A DNA stretch of 64,000 nt, from assembly GCA_036362985.1 (NCBI GenBank), contig JAYGXS010000010.1:8495745-8559744 (forward strand), written 5' to 3'. Within the stretch, counting starts at the first letter, position 1. Each line of letters begins with the position of its first letter. The notes beneath the pieces are model-generated. The model was not told the origin of the DNA. It saw only the letters and a program-made list of their open reading frames with translations, and made no database searches. The DNA is from Ligula intestinalis (lineage: Eukaryota > Platyhelminthes > Cestoda > Diphyllobothriidea > Diphyllobothriidae). The translations under genes and the position numbers were made by a program. Positions 23,301-34,485 of this stretch are shown piece by piece.

Positions 23301-25880
23301 AAAGTGCTCATTTTTAGGACGATTGCAGAATAACTTCCAAATCTTTTCAAAGACGTGTGTGAATTTTATAGTCTGATTCATTTATCATTGTTAGATTTTA
23401 TGAAGGAAAACTCGTCGTCGTCGTCACATAAACCTACAGTAACCGAAGATCTAAAATCTGCTTTGGAGTAGAAAAATACTGAAGTTGAGATGTTCTATTA
23501 TCTGTCATGCAGCGTTATACGAAACTAGTTAAGTCGCGTCAAGCTGCTAGCTTTTGAACAATATATTTTTTCCAGCCAACTTGAAAAATCACACAATGTA
23601 AAAATTACTAAGTAAGTAGTCTACATTTTCCATTGCTTATCAGACCTATTTCCTAGAAAGTATGCATGGAAATATTCTTCCTCGTACTCATTTCGTAGGA
23701 AACTGCCTTTCTTCTAATGTTAGGCATGGAGCAATAATATCTTTCGGTTTAAATAAAGTTTTCTGATCACAAGATTTTAAAACCACTAAATGTTTTTAAT
23801 AAAGCATGGGGCCTCTCCATTTATTGCCGCTGTTTGTAAAATATAACGTGTGGTCAAAATTTACCGTAAACTTTAGGATTTTTTATTATACAGACAGTTT
23901 TTAAATCCTGGATGCATGTGTAAAAGCAGGAATTCAGGAATTTTGAACAATTTAAGAAACAAAATATACCCTTTTTCGGGCATAAAATTCGTAATTATCT
24001 AGCAAATGAGTGCAAAAATCAATATGCTTGTGCCTGCTCTCTATAAAACAGATTTGAAATTATAGAATCATGGATAACAGTAAACATTCAGTTTAGCAAG
24101 GCAGTCATTTTTGTCGAAAGAAAAACAGACCTATTCAATCGAAATCGCCTTGATGTGCCTAAAAAATCTTTGGGATTATGTTGCAAGATAACTAATATGA
24201 TATCCCTGCTTAATTCAGCTCTTCTATTCAAACAGACATTTTAGAATTCTGGAAATCACTTAACAAGATATCACCCCTACTGTATGTTTTTTAAGCAAGA
24301 TAACAGTTAACCGCTTAAGGAAGAGTATAGTCTGTGCTCAAAAAATGCGCAGAAAGCAGCCGAACACTTAAAATTGAAATTGCGAAACAACTCGACTCGC
24401 GCAAAGGGACTATAATACATGCGTGTTTTAAGAGCAACTTTACTTTGTTCAGACTACATGGGCTAAATTCTGGAAAATGCAAACCACATATGAACATGTG
24501 GTGGCTTTGAAAATGATACGATTAAAATTGGCCCAAATGCATTCACAGACAATAGTTTAGGAAAATATTGAGGATGAAAACGCTGGAAAGTTTTGTCGGA
24601 GAAAACCCCAAACGCATAAGTTTTAGCGAAACGGGATAATGCAGAATTTATACGAAAATTCCATTACATCCTTATCAACTTTCTTGCTTCTAAAAGCTTA
24701 AAAACGCTTGTTACGTGCAAGTAGAAAATGACATCTCCACAGTTTTCAACGAGTCGTTCAAACAAGTAAACAGCTGTATTGTATGCAATCCTACCACTAA
24801 AATGCGAAATAGGGACGCCTGTAATAATGGAATGGTGCTCATAAGGATTTTTGGGTGATACTGAAGGACTTTGTAAACGACATAATGCACGAAGAAAAGA
24901 ACGAAAAATTCGACTTATGCCACTGAAAATTTGAGCGCATAGCTTAAAAATATTAACAATTGGAATTCGTTGCCAAATCTAATCAAATAGTGCCCGCCAA
25001 ATGCAATCAATTTAAGCACAGTTCAGTTACTAAGGGATAAAAATAACACATTGATTGAAAACAAAACTGATACAGAATATATAAAAGAAAAGATAAGTAG
25101 AAAATCACTCTCAAAAGCACAAGGGTCGTTATGCGTGTCTTTGTAGGCTAATTTTAATTATTTAGCGTAATCTTAAATGGCTTTTCGTGACTTGAGCACT
25201 TAATCCTTACCTTTTAATCATAGCCCTGATAGCAACCTCAAACCCGATACCCTAACTTTCAAGGGGAACGAAAGTTTTCCTGCTTTTTATGTCAGAGTGT
25301 AAAAGTTACAAACTGAAGACTTGCTGATTTTCCAGTAGTATGACTAGCTGTAGGTCGCCAGTTGATGTGGTAATAATAATGTGTATACGACTCCATGCAT
25401 GGTAATATTACATATTATATAAGACGACAGAATTAAATAGCCGGCCTGAAATTTCTCAATTGACGATGGAGAGGCAACTTAGCAGAATCTTCAAAAGAAA
25501 TAGGTATGTTGCGTGTAATTCCATCCTCTTCAATGTAGATCGTACACGATACATTTTTAATGCACTGAAACTGAGCAAAGACATTCAGAACAGGACCGAC
25601 ACATACTTGGACACCATAACCATTTCAACATTAACAACTCCTGTTTAATTAGATTTGTATAACGTAATTTTATATGGTTTTCATCTTCAAGAGTTCACTT
25701 CCGAACTCTGATCGACAAAGCACAAACATGCGTGTATGATTACAGACAAACATCATTGAACAAAATGTATGCGCAGATCTTCGGAATAGAATTCGGTATG
25801 ACTTATGAAGCATTAGCCTGGGCTTACAGCCACACACATGCGAAATATACATAGTCACTACCGGCACTTCTTCGGCTGTC
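20340..25880. other. non-coding stretch, no recognised gene
   Basis: A GC-richer patch at 20340-20750 is open for 138 codons but shows no recognisable domain and no splice-bounded coding pattern. Beyond it the DNA is AT-rich. A short tandem repeat of aaggcacggcc (about 2.5 copies) lies at 23155-23184. Degenerate telomere-like units occur near 25200-25260. I see nothing else. Confidence 0.4.
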
Positions 25881-25881
25881 C

Positions 25882-26017
25882 CCTACAGTGCATGTTACTT
25901 TTGAGGTGTTGGAAAGTTGTAAGAAAATAAACAGGAAAAAACAAAAATCGCTTATTGCTTTTTCCTGTTTATTTCCCTACAACTTTCCAACACCTCAAAA
26001 GTAACATGCACTGTAGG
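25882..26017. repeat. long hairpin: 59-base inverted repeat
   Basis: Arms 25882-25940 and 25959-26017 are reverse complements with about one mismatch, separated by an 18-base loop. The arms run cctacagtgcatgttacttt to acaggaaaaa. It abuts a second palindrome (26018-26075) without a spacer. No transposase is visible, so a MITE or a fold-back element is possible. Confidence 0.85.
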
Positions 26018-26075
26018 TCCGCCATGCCTATCAGCATCCTTGAGGATCCTCAAGGATGCTGATAGCCATGGCGGA
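26018..26075. repeat. spacer-less 58-base palindrome
   Basis: Arms 26018-26046 and 26047-26075 match as reverse complements at 28 of 29 positions around the centre ttgagga|tcctcaa. It starts on the base after the larger hairpin ends. Such perfect spacer-less palindromes are unstable and usually young, or are a product of an assembly or sequencing artefact. Confidence 0.85.
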
Positions 26076-27438
26076 TACTTTAATTACAGAGTTACCGACT
26101 ATGGCTGACAGATTCATGCAGTCACATAAATGATACGTTGGTTAGGAGGAAACCAGTTTATATTCTTCTTTCTTCTTAAATGACTCTTTATTTTGAAATA
26201 TAAACCCATTAATTGTGCACGTAGAACATTAAAATACTTTATTAATTTGAGAAACAGTATTTTTCGATAAAAACTTACGTTTTAATTTAAATAAGAACGA
26301 AATGTACGTAGTTTGCATTCAAATTCCGCGAAAATGTTCATCGTCTTTAGGAAGCACAAACGGGATTTAAGGGTTCGTACGACCTTGAATGAATCATGAT
26401 TATGGGTTAAAACAACAACGTCAATGCCAAGAAAAGGAATTCGCTGGATTTGAATCCATAGCCAACACGTTTGCCATTTACTAAAGTCATTGTTCTTCTT
26501 ACACGACTAACCAAAGGTTGGAGAGTTTCGTCCAAATTATGATTATACTGTCTTCAGTCGGGTTGGAGTGTCGGTAGTACAAAAACGAAAAAACAACTTC
26601 TCAGACTCAAAACTCACGATACTTTAATGTATATCTGTGACCAATTAGAATAAAAAATTTAAGCGAAGTTTTCTGTAAACTCTCTTTCCTCGAGTATACC
26701 TTATACCGGCAGAAGCAAATTAGCTAGCAGTAAATTTCTGACGATTATGAGACTCGAAGTCGACATCCGTTTCGTGTTTCCCATTAATTTAAGCCCCTCT
26801 CTTTTAAGAACTACTGCATAAATTCATTAAGATCGTTTAGATACTTATCATAATTCTTCAATGCTCCTTTCACCATTTCTTTGTTTTACGAGTAAACGCT
26901 CTCGTTGCTCTAATTCCAAATATGATTTCCTTGGATGATCCTTCCACTAGAACTTCTAAAATTATCGTCACTGTCTCTGTTGGATTTAAAATAACGTAAG
27001 CATTTGCACCCAAAAGCTGCTAAGGCATTGCTGTCCATTCAGCCCCACAGGCCATGGGCTTATCGATCAAAAATTACATTGAGGTACACAAAAAGATTTT
27101 TAACTTTCAGGGTGTTTCGAATTGAAAGAAGCTCAGCCGACCTATCAAAGGCTCTTCTTCCACGATTAATCGATGGGATGTAAGCTGCGTAAGATTCAGA
27201 CAAATTTATTACTTCAGTACGATTCAACATCAAAGGTACCAAACACGGTGATTATTCAACCGGACTACACACTGGCAAACAGAAAAGTGCCAAAAATTAC
27301 GTTCGAAACTGAGAATGAGATCACAGAATGGAGCAAGAAGAAATGCCACTGGGGGAAATTCCACGCTCCACAGTACCGGCAAGGAGAGGGCGGGGCCGCT
27401 TGGGCCGCATAACCGGAGGTGGTTTAGCTGCTGCGACG
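26076..27438. other. non-coding stretch up to the first gap
   Basis: AT-rich DNA without recognisable domains; open frames are short and unsupported. Confidence 0.4.
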
Positions 27439-27538
27439 NNNNNNNNNNNNNNNNNNNNNNNNNNNNNNNNNNNNNNNNNNNNNNNNNNNNNNNNNNNNNN
27501 NNNNNNNNNNNNNNNNNNNNNNNNNNNNNNNNNNNNNN
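27439..27538. other. assembly gap (100 N)
   Basis: Exactly 100 N, a common placeholder for a gap of unknown size in scaffolds. Order and orientation across it are therefore less secure than within contigs. Open frames drawn across it are meaningless. Confidence 0.99.
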
Positions 27539-27582
27539 ATGGGTGCATCCTAAAACAGATCGGAGTAGGATTACCTAATAAC

Positions 27583-27849
27583 ATAATTGTCAGTTTAAAA
27601 AGGGACTGTGTCGCATCAATCAATGCTCCTCTTTCGGACCCACGAGCAGCGTCTGACTGCCCAATTTCTATCCACCCCCCCACATTCCACAGAACAAAGG
27701 TGAGGTTATAATAACGCTTCAGTCGGTAAGAGAAAATGATCTGGATGTCAATTGGGAAGATCTTTTTGAAATGGCACCACAAAGCCTCTCCGAAGATATA
27801 ATTGTCAGCTTAAAAAGGGACTGTGTCGCATCAATCAATGCTCCTCTTT
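27583..27849 (+). repeat. 52-base direct repeat, 215 bases apart
   Basis: 27583-27634 and 27798-27849 both begin ataattgtcag and end gctcctcttt and differ at about one base. They flank unrelated sequence just right of the gap. This could be a recent local duplication, a pair of target-site or terminal repeats, or an assembly artefact. Confidence 0.8.
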
Positions 27850-29239
27850 TTTTCTTTCGTCATTCCTCGGTGGAACTCCTTACTGACGTATGTTTTGCAT
27901 TCCTCCACTGTGAATGTATGCAAGACCGTCTGGAGCACTGCTTGTTAACAGTCAACTCGAACTCTTTGCAGCCTATCAAACGGATTGCAGTGATGACTGT
28001 AAATATACTACCCCCTTGATTTTAATAGACCGGTTTATTGACAGTAACTTCAACTCTGATTAAATTTTCTAGTGCAGATGAAGTGTTGTTATTTCGCAAA
28101 TAACGCACACATTTGTGTTCCATGATTAGTTTTCTGTATTCTGCACATTAAAACGACTTCTAGACAATTTTGCTATTTAAGTACTTTTCGTGCATACTTG
28201 TACCGTTTAAAAAGAGTTTGGGCAGCTCCTGTCATTTACTCCACATATATCTGCTATCTGGACCTCGAATATTTGCGCATACAATTGTAAATGGTGACAG
28301 TGACAAGCAAAATAAGGAGACAAGCAGCGCCCGTGGATATCGATCACTATAGCAGAATATCGTGCATGACATTTGCGACAGTCGTTCCTATAAATATAGG
28401 GAAAAATCGATTCTTAGGCCAAACAACATGAGCCCAGGCTTTTACCTAGCACTCGTGCTATCATTATGGTGCATCAGGCAACCCCGGCATATACCAAAGA
28501 CTGCCTGTTGATAGTCTAATGACTATTATGCGGTTATCGCTCTGTGACTGATAGAAGTTGACTTAAATTATCATATCAACGCTCAGTCTACGCATATACA
28601 GCGTAAAACAGACCGATTAAATTAGCGATTAATTTCTGAGGAAATTCAAAAGAAACCATTTGAAATCTTAGTCCCGAGAACAAAGCGCTAGATTTGCTCC
28701 GATCCGAGTAGGGGCCTGCTCCGTGTGCCTGCATCGCCTGCACGCAAACGTGCGCACCCCACGCGCGTGCACGCACGCACGCGTGCGAGAAGCTTTTCTT
28801 GTCGGCGTCAAATAAATAGCCTGGTGGCCGCAGCGCAAACAACCGCCGCCCCCCGGCCCTCAGACCCTCCCCCCCCCCCCCATGTCACACTCCCCCGGCG
28901 TCGGCTTATCGCTGCGATCTCGCAGGGTCTCAAAGGCTGAACGCGTTGCGCCGTGCCACGCCGCGCAAAAAAGGGCACTGATATGGATTCAGCAGACTAG
29001 TTTGGCGAGTACACGTCTACTTTCAATGAATTCTCGTCAGGCGTTACATTTATATGGAAACTGGGTGCAAGTTCAAACGTGTTCGTCTTTTCGGACAAGT
29101 AAGTCGTGGGGATGGGGGTGGGATCGATAAGCTGAGATTGGTTGTGAGGGTAAGGTTTAATGGATCAGTCTAGGGGGAGGGGGGAACGGGGGAGGAGTGT
29201 GGGAGACAAACAGAGCATGGATGTGGGCAAAGCCAGCTG
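27850..29239. other. non-coding stretch with GC-rich low-complexity patch
   Basis: No gene recognised. Around 28730-28960 there is a GC-rich low-complexity patch with a CACG/CGTG microsatellite (about 28767-28790) and a C homopolymer (about 28868-28880). Confidence 0.4.
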
Positions 29240-29900
29240 TGGAGCTTGTAGGAAGCTCTATTTTGTACACAAGGTGGGCTTCATCAGCCTGATAGCACTC
29301 GCTTCTGCTGTTGCTAGCAGGCGCTGACCTAGGTACTTATGATAATTTGGTGGGACCATTTAGATCACCCGGAAAGCTTCGTTGGGGTCCACCCGATGTC
29401 CGGAATCGATCATGTGCGCCAGAATAGAGCTGATTATGCTCCTGATTTCACCTTTTCTCAGCCATGCCGGGAGGTGTTTCTTTATTCTTTTGGATAGGCG
29501 CCGGCTCGTGCGACCAATATAACCTGCTCCACAGGAGCAAGCGAAAGAGTAGGTGCACATTCAGGAGGTCTGAACTGGTAACCTATCCTTGCCTTCCCCA
29601 TGTAAGTCTGGGTTGGTTGAGAATAATACCCGAACTGTGGCTGCTGGGAAGATTCTTGAAACGGCTTGGTTAAGGCGTCTTTTCAGCAGTACAATTGCTG
29701 CGTCCCCTCGAAAGGGGATTTTGAGGAATAGTGTTTTCTTTTTTACAGTAAGTGCGGTGGTTTTCATTTGTATTTGGATTCGATTTTTTTGCCGGCGAAG
29801 GCATCCTTCCGTCGAAATCGGGGCAATGCTGGCATCCACGGCATTTAGTGGAGGCCTGGACCCCTGCCGTGTGCACCACGTGCACTCAGAGAGCAGGTCT
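29240..29900 (-). mobile_element. PLE fragment B: connector and GIY-YIG endonuclease (pseudogene)
   Basis: On the minus strand the frame 29839->29561 encodes the connector (TLFLKIPFRGD, LLKRRLNQAVSRIFPA, VLFSTNP, KDRLPVQTS), then after a single in-frame TGA continues as CTYSFACSCGAGYIGRTSRR, the CxC and YIGRT signature, followed by LSKRIKKHLPAWL and HRVDPNEAF with the expected catalytic Arg and Glu. This is the C-terminal half of a Penelope-like protein. The RT domain is absent, and one stop breaks it. A frame-shifted tail towards 29250 (ATAEA, IRLIKP) is shared with fragment E at 51.3 kb. Confidence 0.85.
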
Positions 29901-30479
29901 CCTTTATGCTGAAGGCGTGCGCGTAGTATCTAATTTGCGAATAAGTTCCACCGTGAAAAACAGCTCCATATCTGACACGCCTAACGCTTGCTACCTTCTA
30001 TATTCTGCTCTTACCCTCGCTGACTATGTCTGCCAGTTGTGAACACTGTATTGATGCCTTGCAATGCCGGAAGCGGATGTGTTTGTCAAACGGGGAGGAG
30101 GCAATACGCCGGCGCCGGAATCCTCAGTGTCACATGATTACGGTTTATCCGTTTCTTCTTATTATTCATCCTGCAGTTCTTGTAGTTTGCCGTCAGGTGA
30201 TAGTGTTTAATGGTAGGGAGCAGCTCAGGGAGTGGGCCGTGACGCGGAAGGCGTCACATGCGGATATACGACCATTTCTTAAGATTGTGCCAGAACTCAC
30301 ACCGGGCATCCCAATAGACCCGAGGACGCTCTTGGAAAATAATGGTAGATATAGTATAGTGGCCATGGCCAGCTTCTATCTGACGGCTATCGCCGTTTAA
30401 CACAATGAATACATTCCAGACCTTGTGTCTCATTGAGCACGTCTTTGCTAAGATCAACGAAATATGATTGGGTAATGTC

Positions 30480-30770
30480 ATTTGTGGTTTTTAGGAGAAA
30501 AACTGTCGCTCGTGGGGGAGTATGTGAATGATAGGGGCATGATGCTTCTGTGAATGTTGACAGCAGCCATGGCGTCCATGACGAGTAATATCTACATCCG
30601 AAGGACCATACGAGGAGGAGACCTCGGAGTCCCGAGAACGTCCCGAAGAACCGGAGATGTGTCCATGATACGCCTTTGCTGTGCCAAGAGCCGAGGAACC
30701 CGCCACGTCGTAAGCAGTCGGTCGATACGAGAAAGGGTGTGACAGGGCCGCGTAGCCTAGGACCATAGGT
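30480..30770. repeat. dispersed repeat shared with 45120-45400
   Basis: The stretch begins gagaaaaactgtcgctcgtg and matches, with many changes, the segment beginning near 45130 (gagaaacaaactgtcactcg). Both share further blocks (gatacgcc-ttgc, cgaggc/cgagga) in the same order, and both lie next to CR1-like tails. Probably internal sequence of the same CR1-like family. Confidence 0.4.
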
Positions 30771-30979
30771 GCTGTAGATGCGACCTCAGATGCGATCAGC
30801 GCAGTTCACATAGTGAGCAGAGACGTCGGAGCTAGGCAATGTCTTAACGCATTTAAATACTAATAATAATAATACTTAAAAATTACTATTAGTATATATT
30901 TATAGCATTTCAGTATTTGGAGTTAGAGCGCTTCAATTTTTGGATTCGGAACACTTCAGTGATTGGATTTGAAGTACTT

Positions 30980-31105
30980 AATCGCGACGATACTCATTAA
31001 ATCGGTATAGGTTTGCCTTAAAAACATCCACGGAAGGGGACATGACAATATCCGCAGGAGAGACATTCCATGCCTGGATTACCCTCTTAGAGATAAAGAA
31101 TTTGC
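30980..31105 (-). mobile_element. CR1-like reverse transcriptase C-terminal tail (fragment)
   Basis: On the minus strand the sequence encodes PSKFFISKRVIQAWNVSPAD, then SPSVDVFKANLYRF and a stop. This is the FF..RVV.AWN.LP...SV..FK..LD tail typical of CR1/Jockey-class RT proteins. Nothing of the RT core precedes it, so it is an isolated fragment. Related tails lie at 44.8, 45.6 and 49.3 kb. Confidence 0.75.
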
Positions 31106-31149
31106 TTGGGTCAAGTCTTGCCGATCAATCGCTGTGACAATACTTTTAT

Positions 31150-31192
31150 TCACCTGACGTTTCAACATTCGTCACGGATTAGTCATCAGCTA
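31150..31192 (-). ncRNA. hammerhead-like motif, copy 3 of the PLE-type family
   Basis: On the minus strand CTGATGA (31188-31182), a degenerate stem segment containing ATCCGTGACGAAT, GAAA (31164-31161 region) and CGTC are in the right order. Helix II is mismatched and helix I does not pair, so this copy is probably inactive. It is followed by the same flanking sequence (caatacttttattcacctga on the plus strand) as copies 1 and 2. Confidence 0.35.
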
Positions 31193-32702
31193 TCGAGTTG
31201 TCTTCTTCTTCTCAATTACTTCCTGGGACTCGCATGTTCGCTTGTATAAGAAAAGACCTGGTGTGCAAAACGAGGCCATGGTGCGGCCCCGGAGTCCTAC
31301 AACAGTAAGAAAACGATCGCTTAAAAAGATGGCATCGGTTAGCTTAGAAAGTACTATTTACTGAATCACGTTTATCAACAAGTGTAATGACCTGCCCGAC
31401 CCATATTCGGTGCTGAGGCTCGGTTTAGTCAGACTCATTCGTCTCTCAGGTAGCTCACAGACGAACGCGTTTCTAAAGCCATGGATCCAGATGGCCCAGC
31501 AATCATCACGCCGGTCATCAAGCAATTAGTGCACAAGCGCACACTATCGTCCATTAGGGGTTAGCCGTTAATTATCTTAAGTATGCAGTAGCATAGCGAC
31601 TGTATCCTAAAGATACTGCAACACCCCCCACCTTCCTCATGGACGATGTACCCATGTCTGCAATCGTCTCTGATGATGGACCCGCGACGGAGTACAAAAC
31701 GTCAAGCGAATGAAGTTCTTGTCCCAACCATCGGGTCTGCCTCTTCTCACGTTTTTCCCGGGAACCGCGTTTTTGCTTGTGCTGACATAAAAATAATGGA
31801 CCTAATTTAAAATCATCAACTTCACATACTGGATAATATTACAAATCACCTCTCTAGGATTAAACATAAAGATTCTTAAGGAGAGAGGAGAATAAAAAGG
31901 GGAAAGTAATAGAGAATAATAAAAAAAAACGAAAGACCAGTACTTTGTTGACTGTTCAGATGCATTTAAAATAGGATAGCCCTTCCGACACGAAGATAGT
32001 CAGGTTGCGTACACTGGTCTGCTCACTGTGATACTTCAGCACAAGATCGAGTTTTTCTTGCATGGCAAGATTCTTCTTTGCCTTGTACCACTATCTTCGA
32101 GAATTTTTTCAATGGGAATGAGGATTGTACACGGACGTTAGCGATACTCATATACAGCATATATCGTATTCGGCGAGGTTTACTTAAATTCCATGCCTTG
32201 GAAACTTATACTTTACCCTGAATGCAGTTGCTTATAGAGCTTGATTTTATAACGGTATACTTCAAAGTCTGCAAGCAGTAAAAGAGAATAGTAAGCCACT
32301 GATCACCGAGTGAATTGAGAAGTCGAGCCAATATGGCCAGTGAGGTTAATTCAATTCAAATTACATAAAACTATGAATCCATAAACGTAGGTACCTGGAC
32401 CTTTGAATGGCCACCAAGAGCTTATAATCAAGTAGTGGTAAGTCTAGGGAACCGATTAAACTTATACTTGTTCTCTAGACGATGACGACTATGTTTCATG
32501 ATCAGCAAATGCGCTTTACGGCAGCAAAAAACCACAGGAAGAGTTAAAAGCGCTGCTTCCTTTACTGTATGGTTAGAATACCAGGCGAAAAAGACAGGCG
32601 AATAGAAAAGCACAGGAGAGAACCGTGAACCGAGAGGAGAAAAAAATGAAGGTTGAAAATTCCGTTGGCCAGTAAAATGAGAATAGAAGGGAGCAGAAGT
32701 GC
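31193..32702. other. non-coding stretch with repeat debris
   Basis: Contains the family sequence ttcctgggactcgcatgttcg near 31220 and the decayed hammerhead-like copy at 31668. No coding sequence is recognised up to the stop codon of the dynactin exon at 32703. The first few hundred bases below 32703 would hold its 3' UTR. Confidence 0.4.
31668..31712 (+). ncRNA. hammerhead-like motif, copy 4, decayed
   Basis: On the plus strand CTGATGA (31670-31676) is followed by tggacccgcgacgg and ACAAAACGTC: the GAAA box has become CAAA. Orientation is opposite to the other copies. It is recognisable only by comparison with them and is very unlikely to be active. Confidence 0.35.
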
Positions 32703-33036
32703 TTAGGCAGAAAATTGCCCAAAGTCAACAAAGAAGAGCAGCTTAATATCCCGTAGCTCTTCAGCAGACGTCGCCGGCTGATCGCCAGACGCCGTCGGAG
32801 GCGGCGCGTCCGTCTTGCCGTCCGTAGCGATGCCAGAGGCAGCGAGGAGAGCAGAGGCTGCAGCAGCTCTCTGTTCTGACAGCAAGCTAGAGGTTGTATT
32901 CTGGTAGTCAAAGGTCATCTGAATAACGGCGCGAACAGGTTGCGGTTCGGGCTTAGTTTTACCCGACGCGGCTGGTGGCACCGGAGTCACGCCGACGTGT
33001 ACGCCGACCTTGTTGCCTTGGCGAAAGGCGATCACC
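32703..33036 (-). CDS. DCTN4: dynactin subunit 4 (p62), last coding exon
   Basis: Acceptor tattttacag ends at 33037; the exon opens with the G that completes the codon split from 33113 and then reads VIAFRQGNKVGVHVGVTP, which closely matches the conserved IIAFRKANKVG block near the C-terminus of animal dynactin p62. It continues with an AVIQMTFDY segment equivalent to the conserved VCFKMKHDF segment, a less conserved Ala/Pro/Ser-rich insert, and ends LFFVDFGQFSA at TAA (32705-32703). The intron before it is only 76 bases. DCTN4 is a pointed-end component of the dynactin complex that helps dynein move cargo along microtubules. Confidence 0.9.
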
Positions 33037-33112
33037 CTGTAAAATAAAACACACACATAGGAGGTTATCTTATCTGTGCAGGTTGGCGGCACCGCCCAGG
33101 CACACGACTTAC

Positions 33113-33222
33113 TTGAGGTCGTCGTCGCTGAACTCGTTTGAAGTGGCGGTGGTAGTCAAGTCATCGTACTCAGTCACGTCACTTTTTGCGGCAAGCCTGA
33201 TTGACTCCGACGGCAGTGTAAG
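33113..33222 (-). CDS. DCTN4: dynactin subunit 4 (p62), coding exon
   Basis: Bounded by acceptor ttaattacag (ends 33223) and donor CTCAA|gtaagt (GT at 33112-33111). It starts in phase 0 (LTLPSESIRLAAKSDVTEYD) and ends with two bases of a Lys codon. The LTLPSESIRLA and TEYDDL stretches correspond to the conserved VVPPKELVLAGK and AEYDEL region of the family, immediately before the IAFR block encoded by the next exon. Flanking introns are 79 and 76 bases, unusually short next to the kilobase introns elsewhere in the gene. Confidence 0.88.
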
Positions 33223-33301
33223 CTGTAATTAAACACCGTACTGAAATCATGACAGTAGACATGATTTAAAGGGTAAATGTTAGAGCATCTTTGAAACCTA
33301 C

Positions 33302-33469
33302 CCGGGCAGTTGAGTAGATGGTAGCACCTGCGCACACTTCAGTGAGGCCAGGAGAAGAAGCCAGGCAAGCAGCCAGCTTGGCTTCTTCCTCCTCAGTAGA
33401 TAGCTGGCAAAGGCGTACCGTAGTTATACGATGCGCAGGGTTCGATAACGTCAAGACTACGTTCGTTGT
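33302..33469 (-). CDS. DCTN4: dynactin subunit 4 (p62), coding exon
   Basis: Acceptor cttgttcag (ends 33470) and donor GCCCGG|gtaggt (GT at 33301-33300). 56 codons, phase 0 at both ends. The start TTNVVLTLSNPAHRITTVRL aligns with the conserved VLLTLTNPVENLTHVTL strand pair in animal p62. The second half (EEEEAKLAACLASSPGLTEV) has no obvious counterpart and accounts for part of the greater length of this protein. Confidence 0.9.
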
Positions 33470-34087
33470 CTGAACAAGGGAGTGGAAACATAATCGAAGG
33501 ATGATAAAATTACTTAAACCTGCCTAAATTCCCGAAACACTCCAAAAACCCTATTAAAAACTGTGCATAAAAATATTCAAATAAAAGTATGCATGACACT
33601 TCAAAGAGAAAGTAATATATTCACATGGACAAACTGTTTTTGTAACTGGGATCTAAACACAGTTACCCTGAAGGATCACAGATTATATGTCAAATAATAG
33701 GTATCAGCGTTACCTGTAGGCATGATCGAGGCATTGGTACGCTGTAACAGAGCTTTACTAACCGGATAAACGATATCCTTCAGGTGAATATAAATTAAGT
33801 CTATGTTTGAATGCGACTGACGACCGTCATTGTAAAGTCCTTATAACAGTGTAATTCTTTGCTTACGAAAGTTATGCACTCCTCCACCGTGAGACGCCTG
33901 GATGCTCACCTGTTAAAGGTCAACGCTTGAACTTTTTAACCATCTTTTTGAATATCAAAGCTATCTGTAACCTATTTTGCACCTTCACTACATTTAAGGC
34001 ACTCCTGTACCGCTTCAATTGAGTCTCCAAGGGCTTCTGTTATTTACTACAAATATACTGACTGAACGACACAAAGCCTGATCTTAC

Positions 34088-34485
34088 CTTGCCCACAGCG
34101 AATCCTTGCAGGTTGATGGGTGCCGCCGGCACGCTGGCAAATGTCAGCACAGGAAGAGTGCGGTTGGGCAGACCCAGAGGCAGGGGCTTGCTTGGGTCGT
34201 AGGCAGTGGCTGAGGGCAACTGATCGGTGATGACGGATCCAGTGCCCGCGCCGGCAATACACTGAACCGGGAGGCAGATGCGCAGGTCCGGCACATGCTG
34301 GAAGGCGCTCAGGTTGATGCGAAACTTGATGGCACTGGGATTGAAGTCGGCCTTGCTGAGATTGTGCTCACACTGACGACAGCGCAGAGAACGTTTCACA
34401 GCCAGGGCTTTATGACGCGGCTCCAGTTGGCTAACGCTCGTCGGTTGGGACTTCGGTGCCATGTAACGCTGGAAGAGTGAGGTCA
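34088..34485 (-). CDS. DCTN4: dynactin subunit 4 (p62), large central coding exon
   Basis: Acceptor ggtttgcag (ends 34486) and donor GGCAAG|gtaaga (GT at 34087-34086). The exon carries the best-conserved block of the family: [30 protein letters not shown], then [20 protein letters not shown], matching the vertebrate RSLRC-x2-CEHNLSKPEFNP signature with its CxxC metal-binding pair (RCRQC). After this the sequence is specific to this organism ([20 protein letters not shown]) up to [10 protein letters not shown]. It starts with two bases that complete the Val codon begun at the end of 39194 and ends in phase 0. Confidence 0.95.

Noticed and set aside
27321..27782. Open frames running across the N gap on both strands
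   Set aside because: The N run is translated as unknown residues, so the frame length is artificial.
29282..29295. TCATCAG in PLE fragment B as part of a hammerhead
   Set aside because: There is no GAAA box at a workable distance on the minus strand.
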